Source of the DNA: Leptospira stimsonii
GTDB lineage: Bacteria; Spirochaetota; Leptospiria; Leptospirales; Leptospiraceae
Assembly (NCBI RefSeq): GCF_003545875.1
Contig: NZ_QHCS01000001.1
Location: 372,001-436,000, forward strand
Direction of reading: 5' to 3'
Length of the DNA stretch: 64,000 bases
The notes beneath the pieces were generated by a model, which did no database searches, was not told the DNA's origin, and was given only the letters and a program-made list of their open reading frames with translations. Below are positions 1 to 10,917 of this stretch, one piece after another (position 1 is the first letter of the stretch; every line of letters starts with the position of its first letter). Both the position numbers and the translations under genes were made by a program.

Positions 1-211
1 TGATGTTATCGGGAAGAATGCTGATTTTGATTTCTGTACAGTGACCGGCCATTGCCTCATCCACGGAGTTATCGACAACTTCGTAGACCATTTTGTGAAG
101 CCCTGTCTCATCCTGAGTTCCAATGTACATCCCGGGACGTTTTCGAACAGCTTCCAGTCCTTCTAAAATCTTAATCTGACCGGCGCTGTAGCTTGCTTCT
201 TCTTGGCTCAT
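1..211 (-). CDS. gyrB: DNA gyrase subunit B, N-terminal part (runs off the window)
   Basis: Only the first 70 codons are present. GyrB is the ATPase subunit of gyrase, which introduces negative supercoils. The visible protein begins MSQEEASYSAGQIKILEGLE, followed by RKRPGMYIG and the GHKL ATPase N-box EVVDNSVDEA, where the Asn/Asp that bind Mg-ATP lie. This combination is typical of GyrB/ParE; the position after recF and the DUF721 gene favours GyrB. The ATG is at 209-211, and 65 bp separate it from the DUF721 gene upstream on the same strand, so it is probably the distal gene of the dnaN-recF-DUF721-gyrB run. Confidence 0.95.
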   Translation of the reverse strand, partial: MSQEEASYSAGQIKILEGLEAVRKRPGMYIGTQDETGLHKMVYEVVDNSVDEAMAGHCTEIKISILPDNI

Positions 212-276
212 TTTTTTCAGACCTCAGGAATAGTTTTCCTGAAAACCATAGGGAGGCAAGGAAATTCATTTATTAA

Positions 277-741
277 TCAAAGATATTGAAGAATCTCGAG
301 ATAACGTTTTTTAACTTCCGGATCGGTTTCTTTCTCAAGTATGGCAATTAAATCCTCTTTGCCTTCTAAGCCTTTTTTTTCTTTGGTTTCCGGCTGTTTG
401 GAATTCACAAGGTTCGATAATTTGCCGATTGAAATTTCAAGAGAACGAACCACTCCTTTACCAAGAAACTGAGATGCTTGTCTGAGGATTCGATTTTGAA
501 GAAAAAGCAACTCTTGTTTGTAAGCATTGTGAGAAACGACGATTCTTAATTTTCCGAATTGAATCGAATTGACATCGGAATGAGAAGCAAAGACTGGACC
601 TACTATTTCTTTCCATCGATTTCGAAGTGTGTTCAGAGAAATTTTTTCTTGAAGGCTTTCTTCCGTAATACCGAGCTGATTGAGGACCGACTTAAATTCT
701 TCGGTTTCAATTTTTTTGGATGAAATTAGATCGTCTTTCAT
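277..741 (-). CDS. DUF721 / DciA-like protein
   Basis: A 154-residue protein of the DUF721 (DciA) family. DciA proteins act as loaders or partners of the replicative helicase DnaB in bacteria lacking DnaC/DnaI; that role here is inferred from the family and location. Seen: residues about 35-110 carry the family pattern, with W-K-E-I-V-G-P, a polar turn, then a hydrophobic strand pair (KLRIVVSHNAYKQELLFLQ) and a helix. The tail (about 115-154) is charged and low in complexity. The ATG at 739-741 overlaps the end of recF, implying translational coupling. Position between recF and gyrB is the common location for this family. Confidence 0.85.
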   Translation of the reverse strand: MKDDLISSKKIETEEFKSVLNQLGITEESLQEKISLNTLRNRWKEIVGPVFASHSDVNSIQFGKLRIVVSHNAYKQELLFLQNRILRQASQFLGKGVVRSLEISIGKLSNLVNSKQPETKEKKGLEGKEDLIAILEKETDPEVKKRYLEILQYL

Positions 742-1835
742 TCTACGGAACGAACTTCTCCATTCTGAATCATAAAAATCTGCTTTTTGTCTTCGAGTTT
801 ACCGACATAATCCTGAATTCCTTCCAAATCGGTCGTAGTAAAAAAAGCCTGACCGGCGTTGACAACTAAGTCCACAAAGTATTCCCTTCTTTTCACGTCC
901 AATTCTCGGATCACGTCGTCAATCAAAAGGACCGGGGTTTTATTCAGGACATTCTTATAATAATTGAAAGTAGCGGCTTTTAAGGCGATAACGGTGCTTC
1001 GTTTTTGACCTTGAGAACCGAACTCAGTGATATCACGAGAATCGGTTCCGATAAATAGATCGTCTCTATGAATTCCTGCCGAAGTATATCCGAGGCGAAG
1101 ATCGCGACCCAGATTTCGATTCAGTTTCTCAAAGAATTCCTGTTCGTCCTTGACGTCCGGTTTGTAAATCAATGTTAAGCCGTCCTTTCCTCCACTCAAT
1201 TTATCCAAGTTGGATTGGTAGAATGAATTCAGTTCAAAAACGATATCCTTTCTTTTATTTAGAATTATCGTCCCTTTCTCCACAAGTCTCTTTTCCCAAA
1301 TAGAAAGTTGAGAAGAATCCGAATTTCCGGTTTTCAGAAGTGCATTTCTATGTTTTAGAATTTTATTATATTCCAGTAACGAATCCAAATAAAAAGGATC
1401 GAATGACGAAATGAATGCATCGATAAACTTTCTTCTTTCGGCCGGACCACCTTCGATGATTTTCAAATCCATTGGAGTCAAAAGAACGGTAATAAATTTT
1501 CCGATCAGATCCGTTCTTTTTTTGATTTCTTCCTGATTGAATTTTAATCTTCTTTTTACTGTAGGCTTTGCGGTGTATCCGATTTCTAAAACGGATTCTT
1601 TTTGGTTCTCCTGAATCCTTCCACGAATAAAATAATTCTCCGCTCCCCAACGAATTAGATTACCATCTTCCGACTCGCGAAAACTTTTTAACCAAGAGAG
1701 CATACAAATCGCTTCGAGAAGGTTTGTTTTTCCTTCTCCGTTATCTCCCACAAAAAAAATAAGCCTGGAATGAAAGTCCAGGCTCAGTTCTTCGTGACTA
1801 CGAAAGTTTTGAAGTGTAAGATGTTTTAGAAACAT
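738..1835 (-). CDS. recF: DNA replication and repair protein RecF
   Basis: RecF is an SMC-like ATPase that helps load RecA at gapped DNA with RecO/RecR. The 365-residue length is standard. Walker A GDNGEGKT lies at residues 30-37, an ABC-type signature (SQGQKRS) in the last third, and Walker B LLIDDV shortly after. The ATG at 1833-1835 overlaps the dnaN stop by one base (TAATG), and the end overlaps the DUF721 start, so dnaN, recF and DUF721 look like one translationally coupled unit. RecR is encoded in this window at 25.0-25.6 kb. Confidence 0.97.
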   Translation of the reverse strand: MFLKHLTLQNFRSHEELSLDFHSRLIFFVGDNGEGKTNLLEAICMLSWLKSFRESEDGNLIRWGAENYFIRGRIQENQKESVLEIGYTAKPTVKRRLKFNQEEIKKRTDLIGKFITVLLTPMDLKIIEGGPAERRKFIDAFISSFDPFYLDSLLEYNKILKHRNALLKTGNSDSSQLSIWEKRLVEKGTIILNKRKDIVFELNSFYQSNLDKLSGGKDGLTLIYKPDVKDEQEFFEKLNRNLGRDLRLGYTSAGIHRDDLFIGTDSRDITEFGSQGQKRSTVIALKAATFNYYKNVLNKTPVLLIDDVIRELDVKRREYFVDLVVNAGQAFFTTTDLEGIQDYVGKLEDKKQIFMIQNGEVRSVE

Positions 1836-2956
1836 TAAATTTTCATCGGCATAATCACTGAAATAAATTCAGGGTCGGACGGATCTTTGAAAATCACTGG
1901 CGAACTGGAATCGGAAAATTCAATCTTTACTTCCGTATCGTCGATCGATCTGAAAATATCCATGAGGTATTCTCCTTTGAAAGCGATAGTAACTTCGTCT
2001 CCTGAGTATTCTATGGATTTGTTGATACTGGCTTCTGATGCGCCGAGAGTTTGTGCGAAGAAATTTAAATTGTTCTTCGTAAATGTAAGTCTTACTTGTC
2101 TCGACGGTTCTTCGGCGGCAGTCATAACCTGTCTTAGAGAAACTTGAAATTCTTCTTTCGAAATCGAAGTGGAGAATTTTGTGCTCTTAGGGATGACTTG
2201 TTCGTAGTTCGGAAAATTTCCTTCAATCAATTTACATAAGAGTTCTATGTTATTTGCGGACGCATAAATCTGACTATCGATCAAACCTATGTTACCGGTT
2301 TCCGAAGTTGCGATCATTTTCGAAATTTCGCGGATTGCTTTTGCAGGAACGATAATCGATTCTTTGAATTGTAAAGGTGCGGGAAGTGTTCTTTCAATCT
2401 TACAGAGTCTTCTTCCATCGGTTCCCACAAAGATTAGTTTTGTTTCGTTCGGAATCATATAAAGACCGTTGAAAATAAATCTTTGATCTTCGTGAGCAAT
2501 CGCATAGGAAGTTTTACGGATCATATCATTGATCAGCGTACTAGGAAACGAAGAGACTTGAGAAGCATTGACTTTGGAAATCGTTTTGATTTCTTCGGCG
2601 TCCATTCCGGAAATCTTCGACTTATAATCGTTTTTCCCGGACGCATCGGTAATATATGCGATCGAAGAATCTCCGTCGGATTCTTCTAAAGAAAGAATCG
2701 TTTCTTCAAAGTTGATCGTTTTAAAAAAACTGGAAAGTTGTTTTGCCGGTAAAGAAATACTTCCTGGTTGAATGACGTCCGCCGGAACTGAAGTTTTAAT
2801 AGAGATTTCAAGATCCGTTGCAGAAAGGAAAACTTCCTTTCCTTCCGCCTCTATTTTAAGATTTGATAATACAGATTTAATCTCTCTTGCGGAGATCACA
2901 CCTTCAACAGCATGAATTGCTTTTAAGAATTCAGATGTGTTTATTTTAATTTTCAA
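1835..2956 (-). CDS. dnaN: DNA polymerase III beta subunit (sliding clamp)
   Basis: The beta clamp encircles DNA and gives Pol III its processivity. At 373 residues it has the usual size and three repeated clamp folds; the C-terminus ends in the typical hydrophobic VIMPMKI. The start appears to be TTG (2954-2956): a good Shine-Dalgarno AGGAG lies about 8 bases upstream (complement of about 2964-2968) and no ATG in frame is nearby. It follows dnaA on the same strand after a 308-bp gap holding DnaA-box-like repeats, so its promoter and the candidate origin probably share that space. Confidence 0.97.
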   Translation of the reverse strand: MKIKINTSEFLKAIHAVEGVISAREIKSVLSNLKIEAEGKEVFLSATDLEISIKTSVPADVIQPGSISLPAKQLSSFFKTINFEETILSLEESDGDSSIAYITDASGKNDYKSKISGMDAEEIKTISKVNASQVSSFPSTLINDMIRKTSYAIAHEDQRFIFNGLYMIPNETKLIFVGTDGRRLCKIERTLPAPLQFKESIIVPAKAIREISKMIATSETGNIGLIDSQIYASANNIELLCKLIEGNFPNYEQVIPKSTKFSTSISKEEFQVSLRQVMTAAEEPSRQVRLTFTKNNLNFFAQTLGASEASINKSIEYSGDEVTIAFKGEYLMDIFRSIDDTEVKIEFSDSSSPVIFKDPSDPEFISVIMPMKI

Positions 2957-4590
<1,634 letters not shown>

Positions 4591-4913
4591 AGAAACAAAA
4601 ACAAAAATTCTCTCTCACAAGAGATTTTTACGAGTGTGATTTGGATCGAATTCTCCAAATCAATTGAATAGGGCTAATTTTTCACTTTTCCTCCGGAGTC
4701 CCGGAGTTCGATGAATGAGAATACACTATTTTTGAAAGAACTCTTGTACTCAAATGAAAATTCCGGAATCGGAAATTTCTCCTGAAAAAAGGAAGGGTTT
4801 ATGCATTGAATAATAAATTATGTCGCAAATGAGCTTTTTCGGTAAATTCCTGTTTCGTCTAACGTGCTAAGTTAGCTTTTTAAGGAATATATATGCAATA
4901 AAATGAATGTATA
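4591..4913. other. intergenic region upstream of dnaA
   Basis: About 320 bases between dnaA and holB, both on the minus strand. It must contain the dnaA promoter. I see no convincing DnaA-box cluster, no clear terminator hairpin for holB and no reliable promoter hexamers. An AT-rich patch with repeated ATAT/TAAAAT words lies at about 4886-4915. Confidence 0.4.
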
Positions 4914-5852
4914 TTAGAGTGAGAGATGAAAAAAGAGTCTCGAAAGTGCGAGCGTTTCCAGTCCGATAATCTTTTTGTGAATTTCAGCTTTGAATTGAAA
5001 GAGCGCTTCTATTTTAGAAATGTGATTTGTATAGCCTGTTCTTGTGTATTCGTAAATTAAAAGAAGACTTACGAGTTCTAGGAATTCCTTATATGAAAAA
5101 TTTTCTTTCCATTCGGGATGTTCGTCTTTATAAGAATGGATCCAAGATTCTAATTTTAGTAAATCGAGTTGTGTTTCGATTTTGTCTTTTATTTTTTCCT
5201 GAACCAATTCGATTACTGAATTCGGGCATTCAAAGGAAAGCATACTTCCTCCTTGAAAAGGAAGAATCGGAAGATTGAATTGGGAATGGATTTTATGAAG
5301 TGCATCTTGATTGAGATAATGAAACGGAACGCAGATCGCCCTGCTTACGATCGTCTCCTTTAATTTATCTATATTATTGACAATGAATATAAATCGTGAA
5401 AAAGGAGGAGCTTCTTCCAACGATTTTAAGAGCGCGGTTTCAGCTTCGTTCCCAATCAGAGAAGCATCGGGAAATACAATGAACCGAAATTTAGAAAGAT
5501 GCGGGCGGTAGTTGAGTCGAGATCGAATCAACCAACGAATCGTAAATTCTTCCGGGTTCTCTTCACTTCCGATCGGAATGATCTTGCCGCTTTCTTCCGG
5601 AAATCGGATGTAGTCCGGATGCGAATTATGCATGAAAGCTTTGCAGGAAGCGCAGGTTCCGCAAGAAGTTCCTTCGAAACACAATACGTGTTTGATAAAT
5701 CGTTCCGAAGCTGATTCTTTTCCCGTTCCATCCGGTCCATGGAGAATCAAAAGAGGTGGAATCATCTCCGGCTTTGCTGAATATCTTTTTAAAAAAGTTA
5801 AGGCAGTCTCTTGTCCTAAGATATCATCCAGTTGAAATGTCGGCGAAGTCAT
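4914..5852 (-). CDS. holB: DNA polymerase III delta-prime subunit (clamp loader)
   Basis: A clamp-loader AAA+ subunit that works with DnaX (encoded at 25.9-27.4 kb) to place the beta clamp on DNA. From the ATG at 5850-5852 it is 312 residues. A P-loop-like HGPDGTGKES is at about 38-47, followed by zinc-ribbon cysteines (CGTCASC), then a sensor/arginine-finger region (LKSLEEAPPFSRFIF, then SRAICVPF) as in DnaX/HolB proteins. An in-frame TTG nine codons upstream would overlap ilvE; the ATG leaves a 5-base gap after the ilvE stop and is preferred. The C-terminal third is poorly conserved, as usual for delta-prime. Confidence 0.88.
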   Translation of the reverse strand: MTSPTFQLDDILGQETALTFLKRYSAKPEMIPPLLILHGPDGTGKESASERFIKHVLCFEGTSCGTCASCKAFMHNSHPDYIRFPEESGKIIPIGSEENPEEFTIRWLIRSRLNYRPHLSKFRFIVFPDASLIGNEAETALLKSLEEAPPFSRFIFIVNNIDKLKETIVSRAICVPFHYLNQDALHKIHSQFNLPILPFQGGSMLSFECPNSVIELVQEKIKDKIETQLDLLKLESWIHSYKDEHPEWKENFSYKEFLELVSLLLIYEYTRTGYTNHISKIEALFQFKAEIHKKIIGLETLALSRLFFHLSL

Positions 5853-5857
5853 TTTTT

Positions 5858-6781
<924 letters not shown>

Positions 6782-6782
6782 A

Positions 6783-6824
<42 letters not shown>

Positions 6825-6923
6825 GTCGGGTCTCCTGTCGATTGCATCTTGTAATCAAAGGCTCGTTACTTGCGAAACATCTTATTCTTAAATTTGAATC
6901 TATCTTCAGGAAGTTGAATCCCC

Positions 6924-8831
6924 ATGGTTGAATCCAAGACTCCATCCGTTTTTCCAAATCGTTTTGACTGTGTTGTTGTCGGCGCGGGGCACGCAGGTTC
7001 CGAAGCGGCTTACATAGCTTCGAAAGGCGGCGCTAAAACTTTACTGATCACGATGAACTTAGATACGATCGGACAGATGTCTTGTAACCCCGCGATCGGC
7101 GGTATTGCAAAAGGACATATGGTTCGAGAAGTGGATGCTCTTGGTGGATTGATGGGCAAGGTGATCGATCAAACGGGAATCCAATTCAAAATGTTAAACA
7201 CCTCAAAGGGTCCGAGTGTCTGGGCGCCGAGAGCGCAAGCTGAGAAGAAAGAATATCAACTTAAAGTAAAACATACGCTTGAAGCAGAGAAGAATCTTTC
7301 GATTCGACAAGACACAGTAGAAGAATTGTTGATTGAGAATGATTCCGTGATCGGAGTTAAGACCGGTCGTGGTTTCGAAATATATACGAATCATTTGATC
7401 TTAACTACGGGAACATTCTTATCCTCGCTAGTTCATATCGGGACATATCAAAATGAAAACGGAAGATTATGCGAACCTACGGTGAAAGGACTGTCGAAGT
7501 CGCTAGCAAAATATGATCTAAAGTTAGGGAGATTAAAGACAGGAACTCCTCCGAGAATTCATAAGAATTCTGTGGACTTAAGTGTTCTTGCGATACAAGA
7601 CGGAGACGCAAACCCTTCCCCGTTTTCTTTTTCTACCGATAAGATTACGAGAAGACAAATTCCTTGTTATATCACTTACACGAATTCTGAAACTCATAGG
7701 ATCATTCATGAGAATCTAAATCTTTCTCCTATGTATTCGGGACAAATTCAGAGTACGGGACCACGCTATTGTCCTTCGATCGAAGATAAGATCGTAAGAT
7801 TTGCGGATCGAGAAAGGCATCAGGTTTTTTTGGAACCGGAAGGATATGAGACAGCGGAGATTTATCTCAACGGAGTTTCAACGAGTCTTCCTGAAGAAGT
7901 GCAATGGAAACTCGTACGTTCTCTGAAAGGATTGGAAAACGCAGAGATCCTTAGACCGGGTTACGCGATCGAGTATGATTATGTTGATCCAACGGAATTG
8001 AAACCTACATTAGAAACAAAAAAAATAAAAGGCCTTTATCACGCCGGACAAATCAATGGGACCACCGGTTATGAAGAAGCGGCGGCTCAAGGATTGGTCG
8101 CGGCGTATAGCGTTCTGAATTCTTTAAAGAATCAACCTCCCCTCTTGTTCAAAAGAAGTGAATCTTATATCGGTGTATTGGTCGATGATCTCGTTCACAA
8201 AGGTGTAGAAGATCCCTATAGAATGTTTACTTCGCGAGCCGAGCACCGACTTCTTCTGAGACAAGACAATGCCGATTATCGACTGATGAAATACGGATAT
8301 GAGCTTGGACTCGTTGATCAAGTCTCCTTTGATCGAATGATGGAAAAGTATGAAAGAGTCAATTCCGTTAGAGAGAAAATCTACCAAATTCCTCTAAAGC
8401 CTTCGGAAGAATTTCAAAGTCTTTTAGATCAAAAAGAAATCGCGAACTACAAGTTTGGTATGAAGTTGGATTCGTTTTTAAAAAGACCGGAAATTAAAAT
8501 TACGGATGTCGAGTTTATGATTCCTGAAATTCAATCCTGGTCGGAGTTGGATAAGAGTATTCTTGAGATGGAAATCAAGTATGAAGGTTATATCAAAAGA
8601 GAACTCGAGACCATTCAATGGAAGAGTAAATATCTGGATCTGAATATTCCCGAAGATTTGAGTTATGACTCGATAGCAGGTTTGAAAAAGGAAGCCATTC
8701 AGAAATTAAAAACGCACAAACCGATGACACTTGAAAAGGCCTCCCAGATTTCAGGCGTGGATCCAAGCGATATAGATCTCCTTCTGTATCATATCAAAGG
8801 AAGAAGGAAGCAAGAGGCAGAAGCTTCCTAA
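6924..8831 (+). CDS. mnmG: tRNA uridine 5-carboxymethylaminomethyl modification enzyme MnmG (GidA)
   Basis: FAD protein that with MnmE modifies the wobble uridine U34 of certain tRNAs. 635 residues, standard length. The FAD dinucleotide fold VVGAGHAGSEAA is near residue 17, then the GidA signatures CNPAIGGIAKGH and, further on, GQINGTTGYEEAAAQG, and the C-terminal helical domain. AGGAAG about 10 bases before the ATG is an acceptable Shine-Dalgarno. It is the first rightward gene after a 7-kb leftward run. mnmG and rsmG often sit together with parAB near bacterial origins; here they are separated by about 4.5 kb of other genes. Confidence 0.97.
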   Translation: MVESKTPSVFPNRFDCVVVGAGHAGSEAAYIASKGGAKTLLITMNLDTIGQMSCNPAIGGIAKGHMVREVDALGGLMGKVIDQTGIQFKMLNTSKGPSVWAPRAQAEKKEYQLKVKHTLEAEKNLSIRQDTVEELLIENDSVIGVKTGRGFEIYTNHLILTTGTFLSSLVHIGTYQNENGRLCEPTVKGLSKSLAKYDLKLGRLKTGTPPRIHKNSVDLSVLAIQDGDANPSPFSFSTDKITRRQIPCYITYTNSETHRIIHENLNLSPMYSGQIQSTGPRYCPSIEDKIVRFADRERHQVFLEPEGYETAEIYLNGVSTSLPEEVQWKLVRSLKGLENAEILRPGYAIEYDYVDPTELKPTLETKKIKGLYHAGQINGTTGYEEAAAQGLVAAYSVLNSLKNQPPLLFKRSESYIGVLVDDLVHKGVEDPYRMFTSRAEHRLLLRQDNADYRLMKYGYELGLVDQVSFDRMMEKYERVNSVREKIYQIPLKPSEEFQSLLDQKEIANYKFGMKLDSFLKRPEIKITDVEFMIPEIQSWSELDKSILEMEIKYEGYIKRELETIQWKSKYLDLNIPEDLSYDSIAGLKKEAIQKLKTHKPMTLEKASQISGVDPSDIDLLLYHIKGRRKQEAEAS

Positions 8832-8864
8832 AGTTTTCAACCGATTCTTGTCGGAACTCCGACC

Positions 8865-8880
8865 CGTTTCACATGAAACG
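8865..8880. promoter_or_regulatory. parS-like ParB-binding site 1 (imperfect)
   Basis: CGTTTCACATGAAACG differs from the general bacterial parS TGTTTCACGTGAAACA at the two outer bases and one central base. It has 7-base inverted arms and lies 34 bases after the mnmG stop codon, before the terminator. Binding by the ParB at 14.9 kb is inferred. Confidence 0.6.
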
Positions 8881-8887
8881 TTTTTAG

Positions 8888-8911
8888 AAAACCCGGTTTT
8901 TGCCGGGTTTT
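8888..8911 (+). terminator. intrinsic terminator of mnmG
   Basis: Perfect 9-bp stem AAAACCCGG / CCGGGTTTT around a 6-base loop, with the T-rich tail continuing (TTTTTGTTTT). It lies 56 bases after the mnmG stop. Confidence 0.85.
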
Positions 8912-9999
8912 TGTTTTAGTGCTCCTCATCGAAATCCATTATGCTTATTTCTTTCAGACATTTCTATGCGAAGATCCGGAGCATTTGAGTATCATTCCGT
9001 AGCTCAATTCTATCCCGGTTGAATTTTTATTCATCGGTGCTAATCGAGAAGAGGAGATTGTTTATTGGCTACTCAGTCTTAAACGGAAAAAGAGATTGAG
9101 AAGAGAGGAACGGATGAGAGTTTTTCTTTTATGGTTATTCTACTTTGAAGTCCATTGATCCAAATGAAAGAAACGAATAGGAAATTTCAGATCTTTAATT
9201 TACCAAAGTTCGACGGACAGGAAAGATCCGGTAGAAACTTTTAAAGTGTCGGCATTTGGTTCAACTTTTATGCGTTGCTTGTTCCTATTCCATTCTTCCT
9301 AACCTCGTTTAAATTTTCTGCAAGGTCCGATCATTCGTAGAATTTCTCTCGGATGAATTCTAAAAAAGTAAAAGCTAAACACTTGGATTCCAACTTTTTT
9401 GTTTCGAGTTCTTTTCCTTTATGAAAGGAACGCTCAGAGGGAATGACCGCGATCCATTCCTCTAAAACATGGATGAACTTCCGAATGTCACATTCATTTT
9501 ATAAGAATCTGATGAGTGATTTCAGAGTTTTGTTTCCGATGATTTGTCTCGTATTCTCGAGATTTGAAACGCCTGATCATATCTACTTTTCTAAAACGAA
9601 GAGCGCATTCATTACAACGTTGATGTTGAAAGGCATCTTTTCTATTTCGCAAGATGATCTTTCCGATTTACTGAAAGATGGAAGCGGATCTCTTAATATA
9701 GCACAAGGTCGGAACTTCGACGCGACTTAAGACGGTTGATTGAGGTTTTGTATTTAATTCGGATCGTTTTTCTTTTCTTTCGCGCGATGGAATGACACGA
9801 GCTTTTTTAAGGGATAGTTTTGAATTTAAGATGCAAAAGATTGGAAGCGATCCTACTTCCGGCTCTCTAAAAAAGAGCGTTCGATTGAGATCAAGAAGGA
9901 TCTATTTTTCTCCCCAGGGAAGTATTTTGTAACCGTATCATTGCCCCTCTTTCACGAATGAAATAGTGCCTGAATGCTGAAGAAATTAGAAAAAAAGAA

Positions 10000-10016
10000 C
10001 CGAGTATTATTCTCGG
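10000..10016 (-). terminator. intrinsic terminator downstream of the YD-repeat gene
   Basis: On the minus strand, CCGAG - seven-base AT loop - CTCGG is followed by TTCTTTTTTTC. It lies 20 bases beyond the stop of the leftward gene 10036-10764. The stem is short but the T run is good. Confidence 0.65.
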
Positions 10017-10035
10017 CCCTTCATTTCCGGGTTCA

Positions 10036-10764
10036 CTATTTGTAGAATAGTTCGTGCGTCTTGAGGAGTTCCCACTTGTTGTTTTGTTTCACGTGAAACG
10101 TAAAGCTGGTAAGCCGTCGGTTGGAGTCGTAGTTCAACTGATTCTTTCGCTCCTGCTCTCCTTGCGTGTTGATCCTTGTAAGAAGATTTCCTTTTTCATC
10201 ATACTCGTATTTAGTCGAAGCGATTTGTTTTTTTTCTTCGTTGTAAATGTTTTGAGTCAAGAGTTTAGGATTCTTTTCGTCTTGGATTAAGGAAAAGGTT
10301 TCGACTTCTTTCGATTCGGACCAACTCGTTTGTCCCGACCTAGCGAATTCTTTTTCCCAGCTGTTGATATTTGATTTTATTAACAGTTTGCCCTCTTTGT
10401 CAAAGACTTCGATCAGATCAATCGACCCTTTCGGATTATAACGAAAGGTTTTGGTTTCTATTAGAAGATTTTCTTTATTGAAGAGCTCTTCTCTTACAAC
10501 TTTTCCGTCTTTGTATTGAAACTGAGTCGAGCCATCGGGCTTACCCTCTTCGTTCAAGTACGATTCTTTGATAAGCTTTCCATTCGAATCATAATCGTAG
10601 TTCGCAGTGTAGATCACTTTGCCGCTCGCATTCTTAACTACTTCTCTAACGGGACAATTTAGAGAATTCCCGAAAACGAATTTGTCTAAGTGGGACCATT
10701 TTCCGGGAGTAACTGCAAGTAGAAATCCAGGGAAAAACAAAAATAGAAATAGGATTCGAATCAT
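10036..10764 (-). CDS. Exported protein with YD/RHS-like repeats, function unknown
   Basis: 242 residues with a signal peptide (hydrophobic FLFLFFPGFLLAVTPG, probable cleavage near residue 18-20). The mature part shows repeats of about 25-30 residues of the form Y-D-x-N-G-K-L-I-K-E-S-Y, F-x-Y-K/N-x-K-G, Y-E-Y-D-E-K-G-N-L-L-T-R and L-N-Y-D-S-N-R-R-L-T, similar to YD/RHS-type beta repeats. Short proteins of this sort are common in Leptospira and lack a known function. Its 3' end contains a near-perfect parS site, read as T-F-H-V-K-Q. It is the only gene between the two parS-like sites and the M20 peptidase. Confidence 0.75.
   Translation of the reverse strand: MIRILFLFLFFPGFLLAVTPGKWSHLDKFVFGNSLNCPVREVVKNASGKVIYTANYDYDSNGKLIKESYLNEEGKPDGSTQFQYKDGKVVREELFNKENLLIETKTFRYNPKGSIDLIEVFDKEGKLLIKSNINSWEKEFARSGQTSWSESKEVETFSLIQDEKNPKLLTQNIYNEEKKQIASTKYEYDEKGNLLTRINTQGEQERKNQLNYDSNRRLTSFTFHVKQNNKWELLKTHELFYK
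10085..10100. promoter_or_regulatory. parS site 2, embedded in a coding sequence
   Basis: TGTTTCACGTGAAACG matches the canonical parS TGTTTCACGTGAAACA at 15 of 16 positions and has the full 14-base core palindrome. It lies inside the 3' end of the YD-repeat gene, about 4.8 kb from parB and 5.5 kb from dnaA. Confidence 0.88.
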
Positions 10765-10917
10765 TCTATAACCTCTACCCTTTCATCATCGGAAAACTAT
10801 CCAAAAGGATAACCTTCAATTCAATGAGCCGAAAATAAAAAGACGAAGAATGGAGGATTTAAAGCCTTGAAAGGAAATCAAGTGACGTTATTTTCTTCCG
10901 CACTGAGGAGAATACAG

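Larger units (their letters stand above)
8832..10035. other. 1.2-kb gene-poor region between mnmG and the YD-repeat gene
   Basis: Holds the parS-like palindrome at 8865-8880, the mnmG terminator at 8888-8911 and a minus-strand terminator at 10000-10016. Between them no open reading frame has homology signatures that I recognise. One 95-codon frame (9443-9730, plus) lacks a Shine-Dalgarno, recognisable motifs and convincing composition, and I do not call it a gene. Confidence 0.5.

Noticed and set aside
9443..9730. 95-codon plus-strand open frame in the gap after mnmG
   Set aside because: No Shine-Dalgarno, no motif, composition unlike neighbouring genes, and isolated.
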